The notes: generated from the sequence alone by a model not told the origin. Counted from the first letter of the stretch, positions 40,822 through 50,152 are shown. The stretch: 64,000 nucleotides of DNA from Massilia terrae (GCF_024753145.1 NZ_JANUGU010000002.1:310001-374000), one strand, 5' to 3'. Made by a program: numbers and translations.

Positions 40822-41844
40822 CTATCCCTTTGCTTGCCCCAAGCTTACCAAGAAACGCTCGCATTCAGCGGGCAGTGGCGCCTTCAGTGTCATTTCTTTC
40901 CCGGAATCAGGATGGGTGAAGGTGATTTGATGCGCATGGAGAAACATCCTGCGCAGCGGACCATGATCCTCGCCAGCCTTCTGCAGCTGGCGGTTCAATG
41001 CGAAATCGCCGTACTTCTCGTCACCGAGGATAGGAAAGCCCGAAGATGCCAGATGAACGCGGATCTGGTGGGTACGCCCCGTCTTCAGCTCCGCTTCCAG
41101 CAAGGCAAATCGCTCCCACTTGCGCAGGAGGCTGAATACGGTATGGGATTCCATGCCCCCGGCCTGCACCACCACCCGCCGCTCGCCATCCGGCGTCGTG
41201 AATTTATGCAAGGGCAGCTTCACATGCTGCCGCTTGTTGTTCCAGTCGCCATAGACCGCGGTCAAATAGCGTTTGTCGGTGTGGCCATCGCGCATCTGCT
41301 CGTGCAGATTAGTCAGGGCCGAGCGTTTCTTAGCAAGCAACAACAACCCCGAGGTTTCGCGGTCCAGCCGGTGCACCAGTTCCAGGAACTTGGCCTCCGG
41401 CCGCGCAGCCCGCAGCTGCTCGATGACGCCATAGGAAACGCCCGATCCGCCGTGCACGGCCACCCCGGCCGGCTTGTCGATCACCAGCAGGTGGCTGTCC
41501 TCGAACAGAATCGGGAACTCGACGCCGGGCACGGGCGCCGAAGCGCTGCGTTCGGCCATCCGCACAGGAGGAATGCGCACGACGTCGCCCGCTACCAGCC
41601 GATACAGCTGGTCGATGCGGCCCTTGTTCACCCGCACTTCACCGGAGCGCAGGATCCGGTAGACATGGCTCTTGGGGACGCCCTTGCAGATCCGCAGAAG
41701 GAAGTTGTCGATACGCTGACCGGCCTCTTCTTCGGTAATGGTAACGAGCTGCACTTGCGCAGCTGCCTGTGATGAAGGGGGAACGACAGCATTTTGCTGC
41801 CTGGTTTCTCCTGTCTTCCCAGAAATTCTCTTTAAGTCCTTCAT
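40822..41844 (-). CDS. rluC: 23S rRNA pseudouridine(955/2504/2580) synthase
   Basis: 340 residues: N-terminal S4 domain (EEAGQRIDNFLLRICKGVPK, about 38-57) and the RluA-type catalytic domain with VHRLDRETSGLLLLAKK containing the catalytic Asp, plus the RTHQIRVHL motif. It is divergent from rne, its classic neighbour. There is no Shine-Dalgarno before the ATG at 41844, and a promoter (TTTGAC-16-TATATT) ends only four bases from it, so the mRNA may be leaderless. If so, translation of the Gln/Ala-rich N-terminal extension starts at the first base of the transcript. Confidence 0.93.
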   Translation of the reverse strand: MKDLKRISGKTGETRQQNAVVPPSSQAAAQVQLVTITEEEAGQRIDNFLLRICKGVPKSHVYRILRSGEVRVNKGRIDQLYRLVAGDVVRIPPVRMAERSASAPVPGVEFPILFEDSHLLVIDKPAGVAVHGGSGVSYGVIEQLRAARPEAKFLELVHRLDRETSGLLLLAKKRSALTNLHEQMRDGHTDKRYLTAVYGDWNNKRQHVKLPLHKFTTPDGERRVVVQAGGMESHTVFSLLRKWERFALLEAELKTGRTHQIRVHLASSGFPILGDEKYGDFALNRQLQKAGEDHGPLRRMFLHAHQITFTHPDSGKEMTLKAPLPAECERFLVSLGQAKG

Positions 41845-41848
41845 TTTG

Positions 41849-41876
41849 AATATATAATCGACAGGCGGCGGTCAAA
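41849..41876 (-). promoter_or_regulatory. Predicted rluC promoter giving a leaderless transcript
   Basis: Minus strand: TTTGAC (41876-41871), 16 bases, TATATT (41854-41849), then CAAA and the rluC ATG. A transcript starting about seven bases past the -10 would begin at or beside the A of the ATG. Confidence 0.5.
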
Positions 41877-41884
41877 CCTCTGCT

Positions 41885-41914
41885 TGTGTAAGAATTAAAA
41901 CGATATTTTACACA
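41885..41914. repeat. Inverted repeat in the rluC/rne divergent region
   Basis: TGTGTAA (41885-41891) and TTACACA (41908-41914) around a 16-base AT-rich spacer. It lies just upstream of the rluC -35 and could be an operator for either gene. No known regulator is assigned. Confidence 0.4.
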
Positions 41915-42485
41915 GGGGCGCCCCCGTCGGCCCCGCAAATAAATGCTATTCGATGGGGAAAATAGCGTACGCACGTTCCCGCGCGAGCTTGGGCTGCACC
42001 GTAGTTGCAGTCGGGTAACGCGTGAGGGATGCAGGAATGGATTGTTTGGAAATGTAAGGATAAGTACCGGCAAGCCCGCCGCAAGGTTGGCTCGCTGGTT
42101 GATGGCGTCGATAACGCTTGCCGTTTTCGCCCGACCCGATGTAGGCCTCAATCAGAAGGCTCGTGAATAAAGGCTGATTCTTCGCCTGGTATCGAAGTCC
42201 TGGTTTGTTCGCTGGCTACGGTTTGGCATGCTGTTGCACATCGCCTCGCTGATGCTGTGCCGCCCTGTTCGGGCCGCACGCAGATTTTGCAGGCGTCAAG
42301 GTGCGCGCGGCAATGACGATTGACTCCATCCGCGCCCTGTTGCGGGCAGCGACGCCGTGCGTCGCCGCGCCGCAGGAGTAGGGCATACCCACCCTCCAAC
42401 ACTCCCCTCCCCGCGTACTCCTTGTATGTTGCCGCCCTTTGGCAAGGTGGCTTGGAACGGCCTTCGGGTCGCGGAGTTTATAAAA

Positions 42486-45400
42486 ATGAAACGAATGTTG
42501 TTTAATGCTACGCAGCAGGAAGAGTTGCGCGTAGCGATCGTCGACGGTCAGAAGCTGATCGATATCGATATCGAGACGTCCGGCCGCGAACAGCGCAAGT
42601 CGAACATCTACAAAGGCGTCATCACCCGCATCGAACCGTCGCTGGAAGCCTGCTTCGTCAGCTACGGCGAGGAGCGCCACGGCTTCCTGCCGTTCAAGGA
42701 AGTGGCGCGTTCCTATTTCCGCGATGGCGTGGACGTCCGCAATGCCACTATTAAAGAGGCGCTGCGCGAAGGCCAGGAAATCATGGTGCAGGTCGAGAAA
42801 GAGGAACGCGGCAACAAGGGCGCGGCCCTGACCTCGTTCATCTCGCTGGCCGGCCGCTACCTGGTACTGATGCCGAACAACCCGCGCGGCGGCGGCGTGT
42901 CGCGCCGTGTCGAGGGCGAAGAGCGCCAGGAACTGCGCGAGACCATGGACAAGCTCGACCTGCCGCAAGGCATGTCGGTGATTGCCCGCACCGCCGGCAT
43001 TGGCCGCAATGTTGACGAGCTGCAGTGGGACCTGAACTACCTGATGCAGCTGTGGCGCGCGATCGAAGGCGCCGGCAAGTCGGCACCGGGTCCATTCCTG
43101 ATCTACCAGGAAAGCTCGCTCGTGATCCGCGCGATCCGCGACTACTTCCAGCCGGACATCGGCGAGATCCTGATCGATACCGACGAGATCTACGAACAGG
43201 CGCACCAGTTCATGAGCCACGTGATGCCCGACATGGTGCACCGCGTGAAGCGTTATAGCGACGACGTGCCGCTGTTCTCGCGTTTCCAGATCGAACACCA
43301 GATCGAGACCGCGTACTCGCGCACCGTCCCGCTGCCGTCGGGCGGCGCGATCGTCATCGACCACACCGAAGCGCTGGTGTCCATCGACGTCAACTCGGCG
43401 CGCGCCACGCGCGGCTCGGACATCGAGACCACCGCCTTCAACACCAACTGCGAGGCGGCCGATGAAGTGGCCCGCCAGCTGCGCCTGCGCGACCTGGGCG
43501 GCCTGATCGTGATCGACTTCATCGACATGGAAGTGGCCAAGAACCAGCGCGAAGTCGAGCAGCGCCTGAAGGACGCCCTGCACCACGACCGTGCGCGCGT
43601 CCAGATGGGCAAGATCTCGCGCTTCGGCCTGATGGAACTGTCGCGCCAGCGCCTGCGTCCGTCGCTGTCGGAAGGCTCGCACGTGACCTGCCCGCGTTGC
43701 TCCGGCACCGGCCACATCCGCGATACCGAATCGTCCGCCCTGCAAGTCCTGCGCATCATCCAGGAAGAGGCGATGAAGGAAAACTCCGCGACCATCCACG
43801 TGCAAGTGCCGGTGGACGTGGCCGCGTTCCTGCTCAACGAGAAGCGTGGCGAAGTGCTCAAGATCGAGAACCGCCACAAGATCGCCGTCATCCTGATCCC
43901 GAACAAGCATCTGGAGACGCCGCACTACAAACTGGAGCGCATCAAGCACGACGACCCGCGCCTGGAAGAAGCGGCCGCCAGCTACACTCTGGCCGAATCC
44001 GCCGAAACGGACATGGGCTTCTCCAAGCGCCAGAAGGAAGAGACCCGTCCGCGCCAGGAAGCTGTCGTCAAAACCATTACCCCGGCACAACCGGCACCGA
44101 TGGTGGACCGCAGCGAAGTGGCGGCCAAGCCGGCAGCCGCGCCGGCGGCCCCGGTCGCACCGGTGGCGCAGTCGCCGGCCGAGATCGGCTTCTTCGCGCG
44201 TCTGCGCAATTTCTTCTTCGGCGCACCGGCGCCGGTCGCCCCGGTCGCAGCACCGGCCCCGGCCGCAGCTGCATTGAAGCCGGCAGCGGGCGAACGTGGT
44301 GACCGCGGTGGCCGCAACCAGCAGCGTGGCCGCGGTGGCCGTAACGGCAAGCAAGGTGGCCGCGAGCGCGAGGAGCGCGAACCGGTCGCCAAGGCGCCGC
44401 AGGACGAGACTGCCAAGGCAACGGAAGGCACGGAGGCCAAAGGCGGCCGCCAGCGCCAGCAACGCCAGCCGCGTGAGCAGCGCGAGCCGGTCGAGGCGCA
44501 AGCCCAGCGCGCCGAGCGTGGTGAACGCGCCGAGCGCGGCGAGCGCCCGGAAAAAGCGGAACGTCCGGAGCGTGCGGAACGCGGTGAGCGCGGCCAGCGT
44601 CCGCAACGCGAGCGTGGCGAGCGCTTCCCGGCTGCCGAAGCAAAATCCGAGGAACCGAACCTGGCGCAAGTGGTCGCCGTGGCGGAAGCCGACACCGCCA
44701 GCGCTCCGCACGGTGACGAGCTCGAGCATGCGGTGAACCTGGCTGCGGCGCCGGCCGGCGAGCATGGCGAAGGCGGCGATGAGCCGCGCCGCCGACGCCG
44801 TCGTGGCGGCCGCAACCGCAACCGCCGCGAGCGTGAGCAGGTCGAGGACGCGGAAGGCGCCGAGCAGGAAGGCGAACCGGCGTTCACCCCGGTGGCCGAC
44901 CAGGAAGCTGCCAAGGTGCAAGCCGAGGCACGCCAGGCCGCATCGACCGCCGACCTGGGCGCACCGTGGCCGTTCCCGACGTCCGCGTCGATGGCAGCCC
45001 GTGCTGCTGAGAAAGCGCCACAAGCACCGGCAGCAGCGGTGGCATCGACCGCCCAGCCGGGCCCGACGTCGACCGCCTGGGTGTTCCCGACGGCTGCGAT
45101 GATGGGGGCCCGCGCCGCTGAGCAGGCTGCTCCGGCGAAGGCTGAACAGGCTGCTTCCGAGCCGGCACAGGCTGCCGCTTCGGTTGAAACTGCCCAGGCT
45201 GCGGCGCCAGTAGAGGCTGCTGCTCCGGTACAGGCTGCTGCTCCGGTACAGGCTGCTGCTCCGGTACAGGCTGCTGCTCCGGCTCCGGTTGCTTCGGCGC
45301 CAGTTGCTGCTGCTCCGGTTGCTGCTGCTCCGGCTGAGCCGGCACTGGTTGCTGCTCCGGCGGCCATCTCGCCTGCTGCACCTGTCGAAGCTGTCGCAGC

Positions 45401-45617
45401 CGCGCCGACATCGGCAAGCGCACCGGCTCCGGCCGCGGATCTGGGCGAGCTGCTGGCCGCTGCCGGCCTGCAACTTGCATCGACCGACCCGGCCAAGCTG
45501 CGTGCCGCGCAAGAGCAAGCGGCCCAGGTTGCACCGGCAGCACCGGTGCGCCGCACCCGCCGCGTGCCGCCGCCGCCGGTGGATGAACCGCTGGTTCAGG
45601 TGGATACCCGTCAGTAA
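42486..45617 (+). CDS. rne: Ribonuclease E
   Basis: 1043 residues from the ATG at 42486 ([20 protein letters not shown]). The catalytic half is complete: S1 domain (about 37-120), DNase-like domain with the magnesium-binding aspartates in [13 protein letters not shown] and VIDFIDMEV, and the zinc-link CPRCSGTG (about 405). Residues after about 500 are the low-complexity degradosome scaffold: Ala/Pro-rich, then an Arg/Gly and RE/RGE-rich RNA-binding stretch (690-770), then long Ala/Pro/Val repeats. A conserved [10 protein letters not shown] box lies at the end. It initiates mRNA decay and rRNA/tRNA processing at the inner membrane. A strong terminator follows. Confidence 0.96.
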   Translation: MKRMLFNATQQEELRVAIVDGQKLIDIDIETSGREQRKSNIYKGVITRIEPSLEACFVSYGEERHGFLPFKEVARSYFRDGVDVRNATIKEALREGQEIMVQVEKEERGNKGAALTSFISLAGRYLVLMPNNPRGGGVSRRVEGEERQELRETMDKLDLPQGMSVIARTAGIGRNVDELQWDLNYLMQLWRAIEGAGKSAPGPFLIYQESSLVIRAIRDYFQPDIGEILIDTDEIYEQAHQFMSHVMPDMVHRVKRYSDDVPLFSRFQIEHQIETAYSRTVPLPSGGAIVIDHTEALVSIDVNSARATRGSDIETTAFNTNCEAADEVARQLRLRDLGGLIVIDFIDMEVAKNQREVEQRLKDALHHDRARVQMGKISRFGLMELSRQRLRPSLSEGSHVTCPRCSGTGHIRDTESSALQVLRIIQEEAMKENSATIHVQVPVDVAAFLLNEKRGEVLKIENRHKIAVILIPNKHLETPHYKLERIKHDDPRLEEAAASYTLAESAETDMGFSKRQKEETRPRQEAVVKTITPAQPAPMVDRSEVAAKPAAAPAAPVAPVAQSPAEIGFFARLRNFFFGAPAPVAPVAAPAPAAAALKPAAGERGDRGGRNQQRGRGGRNGKQGGREREEREPVAKAPQDETAKATEGTEAKGGRQRQQRQPREQREPVEAQAQRAERGERAERGERPEKAERPERAERGERGQRPQRERGERFPAAEAKSEEPNLAQVVAVAEADTASAPHGDELEHAVNLAAAPAGEHGEGGDEPRRRRRRGGRNRNRREREQVEDAEGAEQEGEPAFTPVADQEAAKVQAEARQAASTADLGAPWPFPTSASMAARAAEKAPQAPAAAVASTAQPGPTSTAWVFPTAAMMGARAAEQAAPAKAEQAASEPAQAAASVETAQAAAPVEAAAPVQAAAPVQAAAPVQAAAPAPVASAPVAAAPVAAAPAEPALVAAPAAISPAAPVEAVAAAPTSASAPAPAADLGELLAAAGLQLASTDPAKLRAAQEQAAQVAPAAPVRRTRRVPPPPVDEPLVQVDTRQ
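45216..45283 (+). repeat. 18 bp tandem repeat in the rne scaffold region
   Basis: Three identical units GCTGCTGCTCCGGTACAG (45216-45233, 45234-45251, 45252-45269) and a partial fourth, coding for AAAPVQ repeats. Identical DNA units suggest recent slippage and likely length variation between strains. Confidence 0.9.
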
Positions 45618-45640
45618 TCACGCTGCGGTTTGAAGAAGAA

Positions 45641-45667
45641 GGGAAGCGTTCGCGCTTCCCTTTTTTT
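45641..45667 (+). terminator. Intrinsic terminator of rne
   Basis: GGGAAGCG-TTCG-CGCTTCCC followed by seven T, 24 bases past the rne stop. The UUCG tetraloop and perfect stem make this a textbook terminator. Confidence 0.95.
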
Positions 45668-45685
45668 ACGCCGCGTGACGAGAGG

Positions 45686-45720
45686 CTCAGCATGGATCCC
45701 GGCCTCCGCCGGGATGACGG
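45686..45720 (+). repeat. REP-like element, first of an inverted pair
   Basis: CTCAGCATGGATCCCGGCC then TCCGCCGGGATGACGG. It faces the copy at 45773-45807 across 52 bases, so the pair could form a large hairpin after the rne terminator. Confidence 0.75.
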
Positions 45721-45772
45721 TTTTTTGGATGGTGATAAACAATTAAGGTTCGCTCGCTGGTTTGCTTGAAAA

Positions 45773-45807
45773 CCGTCGCCCCGGCGGAGGCCGGGGCCCA
45801 TGCTGAG
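45773..45807 (-). repeat. REP-like element, second (inverted) copy
   Basis: On the minus strand CTCAGCATGGGCCCCGGCC then TCCGCCGGGGCGACGG. Same head and palindrome as 45686-45720, opposite direction. Confidence 0.75.
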
Positions 45808-45870
45808 CATCCACGCCTGCGCCCGCTTTCCTGTACGATGAGCGACCTCCACGCTCCCCGCGCGACCCGA

Positions 45871-46263
45871 ATGCCCGAGCCAAACCCGCCGTCGCGCCCC
45901 TCCCCCATCGGCCTGGGCGAAGCCTTCTAGTACTGGCTCAAACTCGGCTTCATCAGCTTCGGCGGCCCCGCCGGCCAGATCGCGGTGATGCATGCGGAAC
46001 TGGTCGAGCGCCGCCGCTGGATCTCCGAACGCCGCTTCCTGCGCGCCGCTCACCGCCATCTCGGCCGCCGTGGTCGGCGTCATCGCCAGCCTATCCCTGT
46101 TCTTCGGCCGCAGGTATTCTTCGCCGGCGGACAGTGGCAGCCGGCCGCGATGCTCATCTGCGCCGCGGCCTGCGTCGCACTGTTCCGCTACCGCGTCGAT
46201 ACGGTCAGATTGGTCCTCGCCTGTGCCGTCGCCGGCCTCGTGCTATCGTATCGGCATGGCTGA
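45871..46263 (+). pseudogene. Decayed chromate transporter (chrA) fragment set
   Basis: From the ATG at 45871 the frame reads MPEPNPPSRPSPIGLGEAF, hits an in-frame TAG at 45928-45930, then continues [20 protein letters not shown] and [17 protein letters not shown], the start of ChrA. At about 46046 the match jumps and changes frame to [20 protein letters not shown], a mid-protein ChrA segment, and changes frame again to a C-terminal-like [20 protein letters not shown] ending at 46263. ChrA is about 400 residues, so most of it is deleted. It is inactive beyond doubt if the sequence is right. Its end overlaps the moaA start. Confidence 0.85.
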
Positions 46264-47365
46264 AAAAAACATCATGCTGGTCGACGACCGCGCCCGTGCG
46301 CTCGCCGTCCCAGCCATCCTCGACACGCCGGCAGGCCGCGTGCAGGACGCGCTCGCGCGTCCGCTGCACGACCTGCGCATCTCGGTCACCGACCGCTGCA
46401 ATTTCCGCTGCGTGTACTGCATGCCGAAGGAAGTGTTCGACAAGGACTATCCCTACCTGCCGCACTCCTCGCTGCTCTCGTTTGAAGAGATCACGCGCGT
46501 CGCGCGCCTGTTCGTCGAACACGGCGTCGAAAAGCTGCGCCTGACCGGCGGCGAACCGCTGCTACGCAAGGACATCGAACGCCTGGTCGCGATGCTGCGC
46601 GAGCTGAAGACGCCCAGTGGCCGCCCGCTCGACCTGACGCTCACCACCAACGCGTCCCTGCTGGCCCGCAAGGCGCGCTCGCTGAAGGACGCTGGCCTCG
46701 ACCGCGTCACCGTCTCGCTCGATGCATTGGACGACGCCACCTTCCGCCGCATGAACGATGTCGACTTCGCCGTGTCCGACGTCCTCGAAGGCCTCGACGC
46801 AGCGCACGCCGCGGGCCTTGGCCCGATCAAGGTCAACATGGTGGTCAAACGCGGCATGAACGACGACCAGATCCTGCCAATGGCGCGCCACTTCAAAGGC
46901 TCGCCCTTCATCCTGCGCTTCATCGAATTCATGGACGTGGGCGCGTCCAACGGCTGGAACATGGCGGACGTGGTGCCGTCGAGCGAAGTAGTGCGCCGCA
47001 TCGGCGCCGAAATGCCGCTCGAACCCATCGCGGCCAATTACAGCGGCGAGACCGCGGAGCGCTGGCGCTACACCGACGGCGGCGGCGAGATCGGCCTCAT
47101 CTCCAGCGTCACCCAGGCCTTCTGCCACGACTGCTCACGTATCCGCCTGTCCACCGAGGGCAAGCTGTACACCTGCCTGTTCGCCACGCGCGGCCACGAC
47201 GTGCGCGCGCTGCTGCGCGAAGGCCGCAGCGACCTCGAAATCTCCAACGCGATCGCGCAGCTGTGGCGCGTACGCGCCGACCGTTATTCCGAGACCCGAA
47301 CCATCAACACGGCAGGCCTCGTGCGCGGCGAGCGCAAAGTCGAAATGTCCTACATCGGCGGCTAG
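46256..47365 (+). CDS. moaA: GTP 3',8-cyclase MoaA
   Basis: 369 residues from the ATG at 46256. Radical SAM cluster C48-x3-C52-x2-C55 in [10 protein letters not shown], the [11 protein letters not shown] motif, and the second 4Fe-4S site in [16 protein letters not shown] with a further Cys in LYTCLF. The protein ends in GG (SYIGG), needed for activity. It starts molybdenum cofactor synthesis by rearranging GTP. It is three bases upstream of the mobA-moeA gene. The start lies inside the chrA remnant; no better start exists, since the upstream frame is pseudogene. Confidence 0.95.
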   Translation: MAEKNIMLVDDRARALAVPAILDTPAGRVQDALARPLHDLRISVTDRCNFRCVYCMPKEVFDKDYPYLPHSSLLSFEEITRVARLFVEHGVEKLRLTGGEPLLRKDIERLVAMLRELKTPSGRPLDLTLTTNASLLARKARSLKDAGLDRVTVSLDALDDATFRRMNDVDFAVSDVLEGLDAAHAAGLGPIKVNMVVKRGMNDDQILPMARHFKGSPFILRFIEFMDVGASNGWNMADVVPSSEVVRRIGAEMPLEPIAANYSGETAERWRYTDGGGEIGLISSVTQAFCHDCSRIRLSTEGKLYTCLFATRGHDVRALLREGRSDLEISNAIAQLWRVRADRYSETRTINTAGLVRGERKVEMSYIGG

Positions 47366-47368
47366 AAC

Positions 47369-49303
47369 ATGAAAAAGAACGAATCGATCAGTGGGCTGAT
47401 CCTCGCTGGCGGGCGTGGCACGCGCATGGGCCACGTGGACAAGGGCCTGCAGCCCTTCCGCGGAAAGCCGATGGCGGCGCATGTACTGGAACGGCTCGCG
47501 CCGCAAGTGGCCAGCATCGCCATCAACGCCAACCAGAACCTCGACACCTGGCTCGGCTTCGGTGTGCCGGTCTGGCCGGACGAGACGCCAGGCTTCGCCG
47601 GTCCGCTGGCGGGCCTGGAAGCAGGCATGCGCCGCTGCGCCACGCCTTATCTTTTGAGCGCGCCATGTGATTCGCCGTTTGTGCCGGAGGATCTGGCCGA
47701 GCGCCTGTTCGAAGCCCTGCAGCGCGAAGACGCGGACCTTGCGTTCGCCGCGACCCAGGAGCCGGGCAAGATGGTGCAGCCGCATCCGGTCTTCTGCCTG
47801 GTGAAGGCGGAGCTGCAGCCCGTGCTGTCGGCCTATCTCGCGGCAGGCGGGCGCAAGATGGATGGCTGGTACAAGGAGCTCAAGGCCGTCGAAGTCCTGT
47901 TCGACGACGCCGACGCCTTCCGCAACATCAATACGCGCGACGAGCTCGAACAGCTCGATGCAGACGGCTCGTCGTTCCCGCGCACGGGCTCGACGCCCCC
48001 CGGAGAACCCCATTTCGCCGATCAGCCACAATCGCTGGCCCAAGTCGCCAGCTGCCTCGCCGGCTACGACCCCAACGCGCTTCCGGTACGTGATGCCCAA
48101 CGCATCATCCGCGACTTCGTCACGCCGATCCGCGGAATCGAACAAGTCGCGCTGCGTTCGGCTCTGGGTCGGGTGCTGGCACAGGACATAATCTCCACCA
48201 TCAACGTCCCGGCCCACGACAACTCCGCGATGGACGGTTTTGCCCTGCGCGGCAGCGACCTGAAACCGGACGCGCCAACGACGCTGCGCGTGATCGCCAC
48301 CGTCTACGCCGGCCGCCCCTGCGACATCGTCCCATCGGACGGCGAATGCGTGCGCATCATGACCGGCGGCGTAATGCCGAATGGCTGCGACAGCGTGGTA
48401 CCGCAGGAATTCGTCACCGCGGACAGCGACACCAGCGTCACCATCCCGCCCGGCGCCATCCGCACCGGCGACAACCGCCGCCTGGCCGGCGAAGACCTCA
48501 AGGCCGGCAATGCAGCGCTCCGCAAAGGCAAAGTGATCCGCCCCGCCGATCTCGGCATGCTCGCCTCGCTCGCGGTCGCGGAAGTGCCGGTGCAGCGCCG
48601 CCTGCGCGTCGCCTTTTTCTCGACCGGTGACGAGCTGCGGTCGATCGGCCAGCCGCTGGATGAAGGCTGCGTCTACGACAGCAACCGCTACACCATCTAT
48701 GGCATGCTGCAGCGGCTCGGCTGCGACATCATCGACATGGGCATCGTGCGCGACGATCCACAGGCGCTGGAAGACGCGCTGCGCACCGCCTGCGAGAACG
48801 CGGACGCGATCGTCACCTCGGGCGGCGTGTCGGTCGGCGCGGCGGACTACACCAAGCAGGTCATGGCCAGGCTGGGCGACGTCACGTTCTGGAAGATCGG
48901 CATGCGCCCCGGCCGCCCGCTCGCTTTCGGCCGCATCGCGTCCGGCGCGCACAGCGCCTACCTGTTCGGATTGCCGGGAAATCCGGTGGCCGTGATGGTC
49001 TCGTTCTACTTCTTCGCGCGCGACGCGCTGCTGCGCATGATGGGCGCGGAGGCGCCGCTTGAACTCGTGAAGGCCCGTTCGGCGGGCGCGATCCGCAAGA
49101 AACCGGGGCGCACCGAATACCAGCGCGGCATCCTGTCGCGCAGCGACGACGGCATGCCGCAAGTGCGCATCACCGGCTCGCAAGGCTCAGGCATCCTGCG
49201 TTCGATGTCGGAGGCGAACTGCATGGTGGTGCTGCACGACGAACAGGGCAGCGTCGCCGCCGGGGACATGGTGGATGTGCTGCTGTTCGAAGGTCTGGTC
49301 TGA
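47369..49303 (+). CDS. MobA-MoeA fusion: molybdenum cofactor guanylyltransferase / molybdopterin molybdotransferase
   Basis: 644 residues in one uninterrupted frame. Residues 1-197 are a complete MobA (SGLILAGGRGTRMGHVDKGL at the start, LLSAPCDSPFVPEDLA, FRNINTRDEL at the end). Residues about 215-644 are a complete MoeA (VPAHDNSAMDGFALR, VRIMTGGVMPNGCDSVV, VTSGGVSVGAADY, GLPGNPVAVMVSF). MoeA inserts molybdate into molybdopterin; MobA adds GMP to give bis-MGD. The two are usually separate neighbouring genes. The linker (about 200-217) is encoded by a decayed REP-like element. No ATG is available for a separate moeA near its expected start. Operon with moaA. Confidence 0.93.
   Translation: MKKNESISGLILAGGRGTRMGHVDKGLQPFRGKPMAAHVLERLAPQVASIAINANQNLDTWLGFGVPVWPDETPGFAGPLAGLEAGMRRCATPYLLSAPCDSPFVPEDLAERLFEALQREDADLAFAATQEPGKMVQPHPVFCLVKAELQPVLSAYLAAGGRKMDGWYKELKAVEVLFDDADAFRNINTRDELEQLDADGSSFPRTGSTPPGEPHFADQPQSLAQVASCLAGYDPNALPVRDAQRIIRDFVTPIRGIEQVALRSALGRVLAQDIISTINVPAHDNSAMDGFALRGSDLKPDAPTTLRVIATVYAGRPCDIVPSDGECVRIMTGGVMPNGCDSVVPQEFVTADSDTSVTIPPGAIRTGDNRRLAGEDLKAGNAALRKGKVIRPADLGMLASLAVAEVPVQRRLRVAFFSTGDELRSIGQPLDEGCVYDSNRYTIYGMLQRLGCDIIDMGIVRDDPQALEDALRTACENADAIVTSGGVSVGAADYTKQVMARLGDVTFWKIGMRPGRPLAFGRIASGAHSAYLFGLPGNPVAVMVSFYFFARDALLRMMGAEAPLELVKARSAGAIRKKPGRTEYQRGILSRSDDGMPQVRITGSQGSGILRSMSEANCMVVLHDEQGSVAAGDMVDVLLFEGLV
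47970..48019 (+). repeat. Decayed REP-like element forming the MobA-MoeA linker
   Basis: CGTCGTTCCCG (47970-47980) and CGGAGAACCCCATTTCGCC (48001-48019) match the left arm and right arm plus tail of the element at 39641-39671 (CGTCGTTCCCG and CGGGAACCCCATTTTGCC), with a 20-base GC-rich insertion in place of the loop. In frame it encodes SSFPRTGSTPPGEPHFA. Confidence 0.65.
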
Positions 49304-49313
49304 TTCCCGGCGC

Positions 49314-50066
49314 CTAGCGCGCCAGTTGCGCGAGCTCGCCCACCATCCCGTCGCGCGCCTGGATCGCCACCGGCACCTCGCCGGTCTCGGAGGCTTCCCG
49401 TTTGAGGAGGCGGGCGAATACGACGGTACGCCTGCCCTTCGTCGCCCAGCCGACGTACCAGCCATTGCCGCCGCCGGAGCCGGTCTTGCCGTGCACCGTC
49501 CAGCCACCTGGAACCTCGCCGTACAGCGTGATCCTGGCGGTCATGTCGTAGGCGTGCCCGCTGACGCCGAGCTCGCGGTTTACGAGCTTGCGCAGGAATG
49601 CCACCTGTTCGAGCGGTGAAATCTGCAGCGATGAATTGATCCACGAAAGATCCGGGCCTTCCGTCGCCGGCAAACCCGATACATCTGCGTTGCCGAAGCC
49701 GAAACGCTGCGTGTACGCGGCAAGCCGCTCGTGCCCGATCGCGAACGTCACCTGCTGCGAAAACCAGACGACAGAGTCACGCATCCACTTCGCCGGATCG
49801 GTCGGCATGCGCCAGTTCTCGCGCCAGTCGACGTAGCCGGGGCGGAACGGCAGCAGCGGCGCGTGCTCGTCCTTGAGGAAGCCCGCGTCATAACCCATCA
49901 GGCTGATCGCGACCTTGAACGTCGACGCCGGCGTCACGCGGCGATCGCATTCGCCGCGCTGTGCGAGCACCTTGCCGCTGGCGGCATCGGCCACCACCGT
50001 GCACACTTCCCTCGCCTGACTGTTCGAAACCACGAGCATCGCTGCGAGAATCACGAAACGCAGCAT
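49314..50066 (-). CDS. Class D (OXA-type) beta-lactamase
   Basis: 250 residues from the ATG at 50066 (GGAG close upstream), with a signal peptide ending about NSQA. All class D motifs are seen: S48-T-F-K51 (nucleophile serine and carbamylatable lysine), S98-V-V, F124-G-N (in place of the usual YGN), W142 in SWINSSLQIS, and K194-T-G. It should hydrolyse beta-lactams in the periplasm; spectrum cannot be predicted. It is convergent with the mobA-moeA gene and lies downstream of rmuC. No mobile element is near, so it looks like a resident chromosomal gene. Confidence 0.92.
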   Translation of the reverse strand: MLRFVILAAMLVVSNSQAREVCTVVADAASGKVLAQRGECDRRVTPASTFKVAISLMGYDAGFLKDEHAPLLPFRPGYVDWRENWRMPTDPAKWMRDSVVWFSQQVTFAIGHERLAAYTQRFGFGNADVSGLPATEGPDLSWINSSLQISPLEQVAFLRKLVNRELGVSGHAYDMTARITLYGEVPGGWTVHGKTGSGGGNGWYVGWATKGRRTVVFARLLKREASETGEVPVAIQARDGMVGELAQLAR

Positions 50067-50152
50067 CTCCCTGCTCCTGCTGCGAGCTCCGGCGCCGCCA
50101 AATGCAAGCTCCATTCGCTTCCTCATTCTTATCTTTCAGTTCGCGGTTGATG

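Larger units (their letters stand above)
41845..42485. other. rluC-rne divergent region and long rne 5' leader
   Basis: 641 bases without a supported gene. It holds the rluC promoter at the left end, an inverted repeat (41885-41914), and then about 570 bases before the rne ATG. RNase E leaders are known to be long and structured for autoregulation; here GC-rich potential hairpins (for example around 42430-42475, CCGCCCTTTGGCAAGGTGGC) precede the start. The start codon is preceded by a purine-rich GCGGAG. Confidence 0.55.

Noticed and set aside
42216-45518. Very long minus-strand frame (1100 codons) opposite rne
   Set aside because: It is the antisense shadow of rne: Arg/Ser-rich, no ribosome site, no domain, and the plus strand encodes a complete RNase E.
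44884-46083. 399-codon minus-strand frame over the rne end and the chrA remnant
   Set aside because: Gln/Pro repeats are the antisense of the rne scaffold repeats, and it crosses the rne terminator and REP pair.
47135-49183. 682-codon minus-strand frame opposite mobA-moeA
   Set aside because: Shadow of the conserved MobA-MoeA coding frame, with no recognisable domain.
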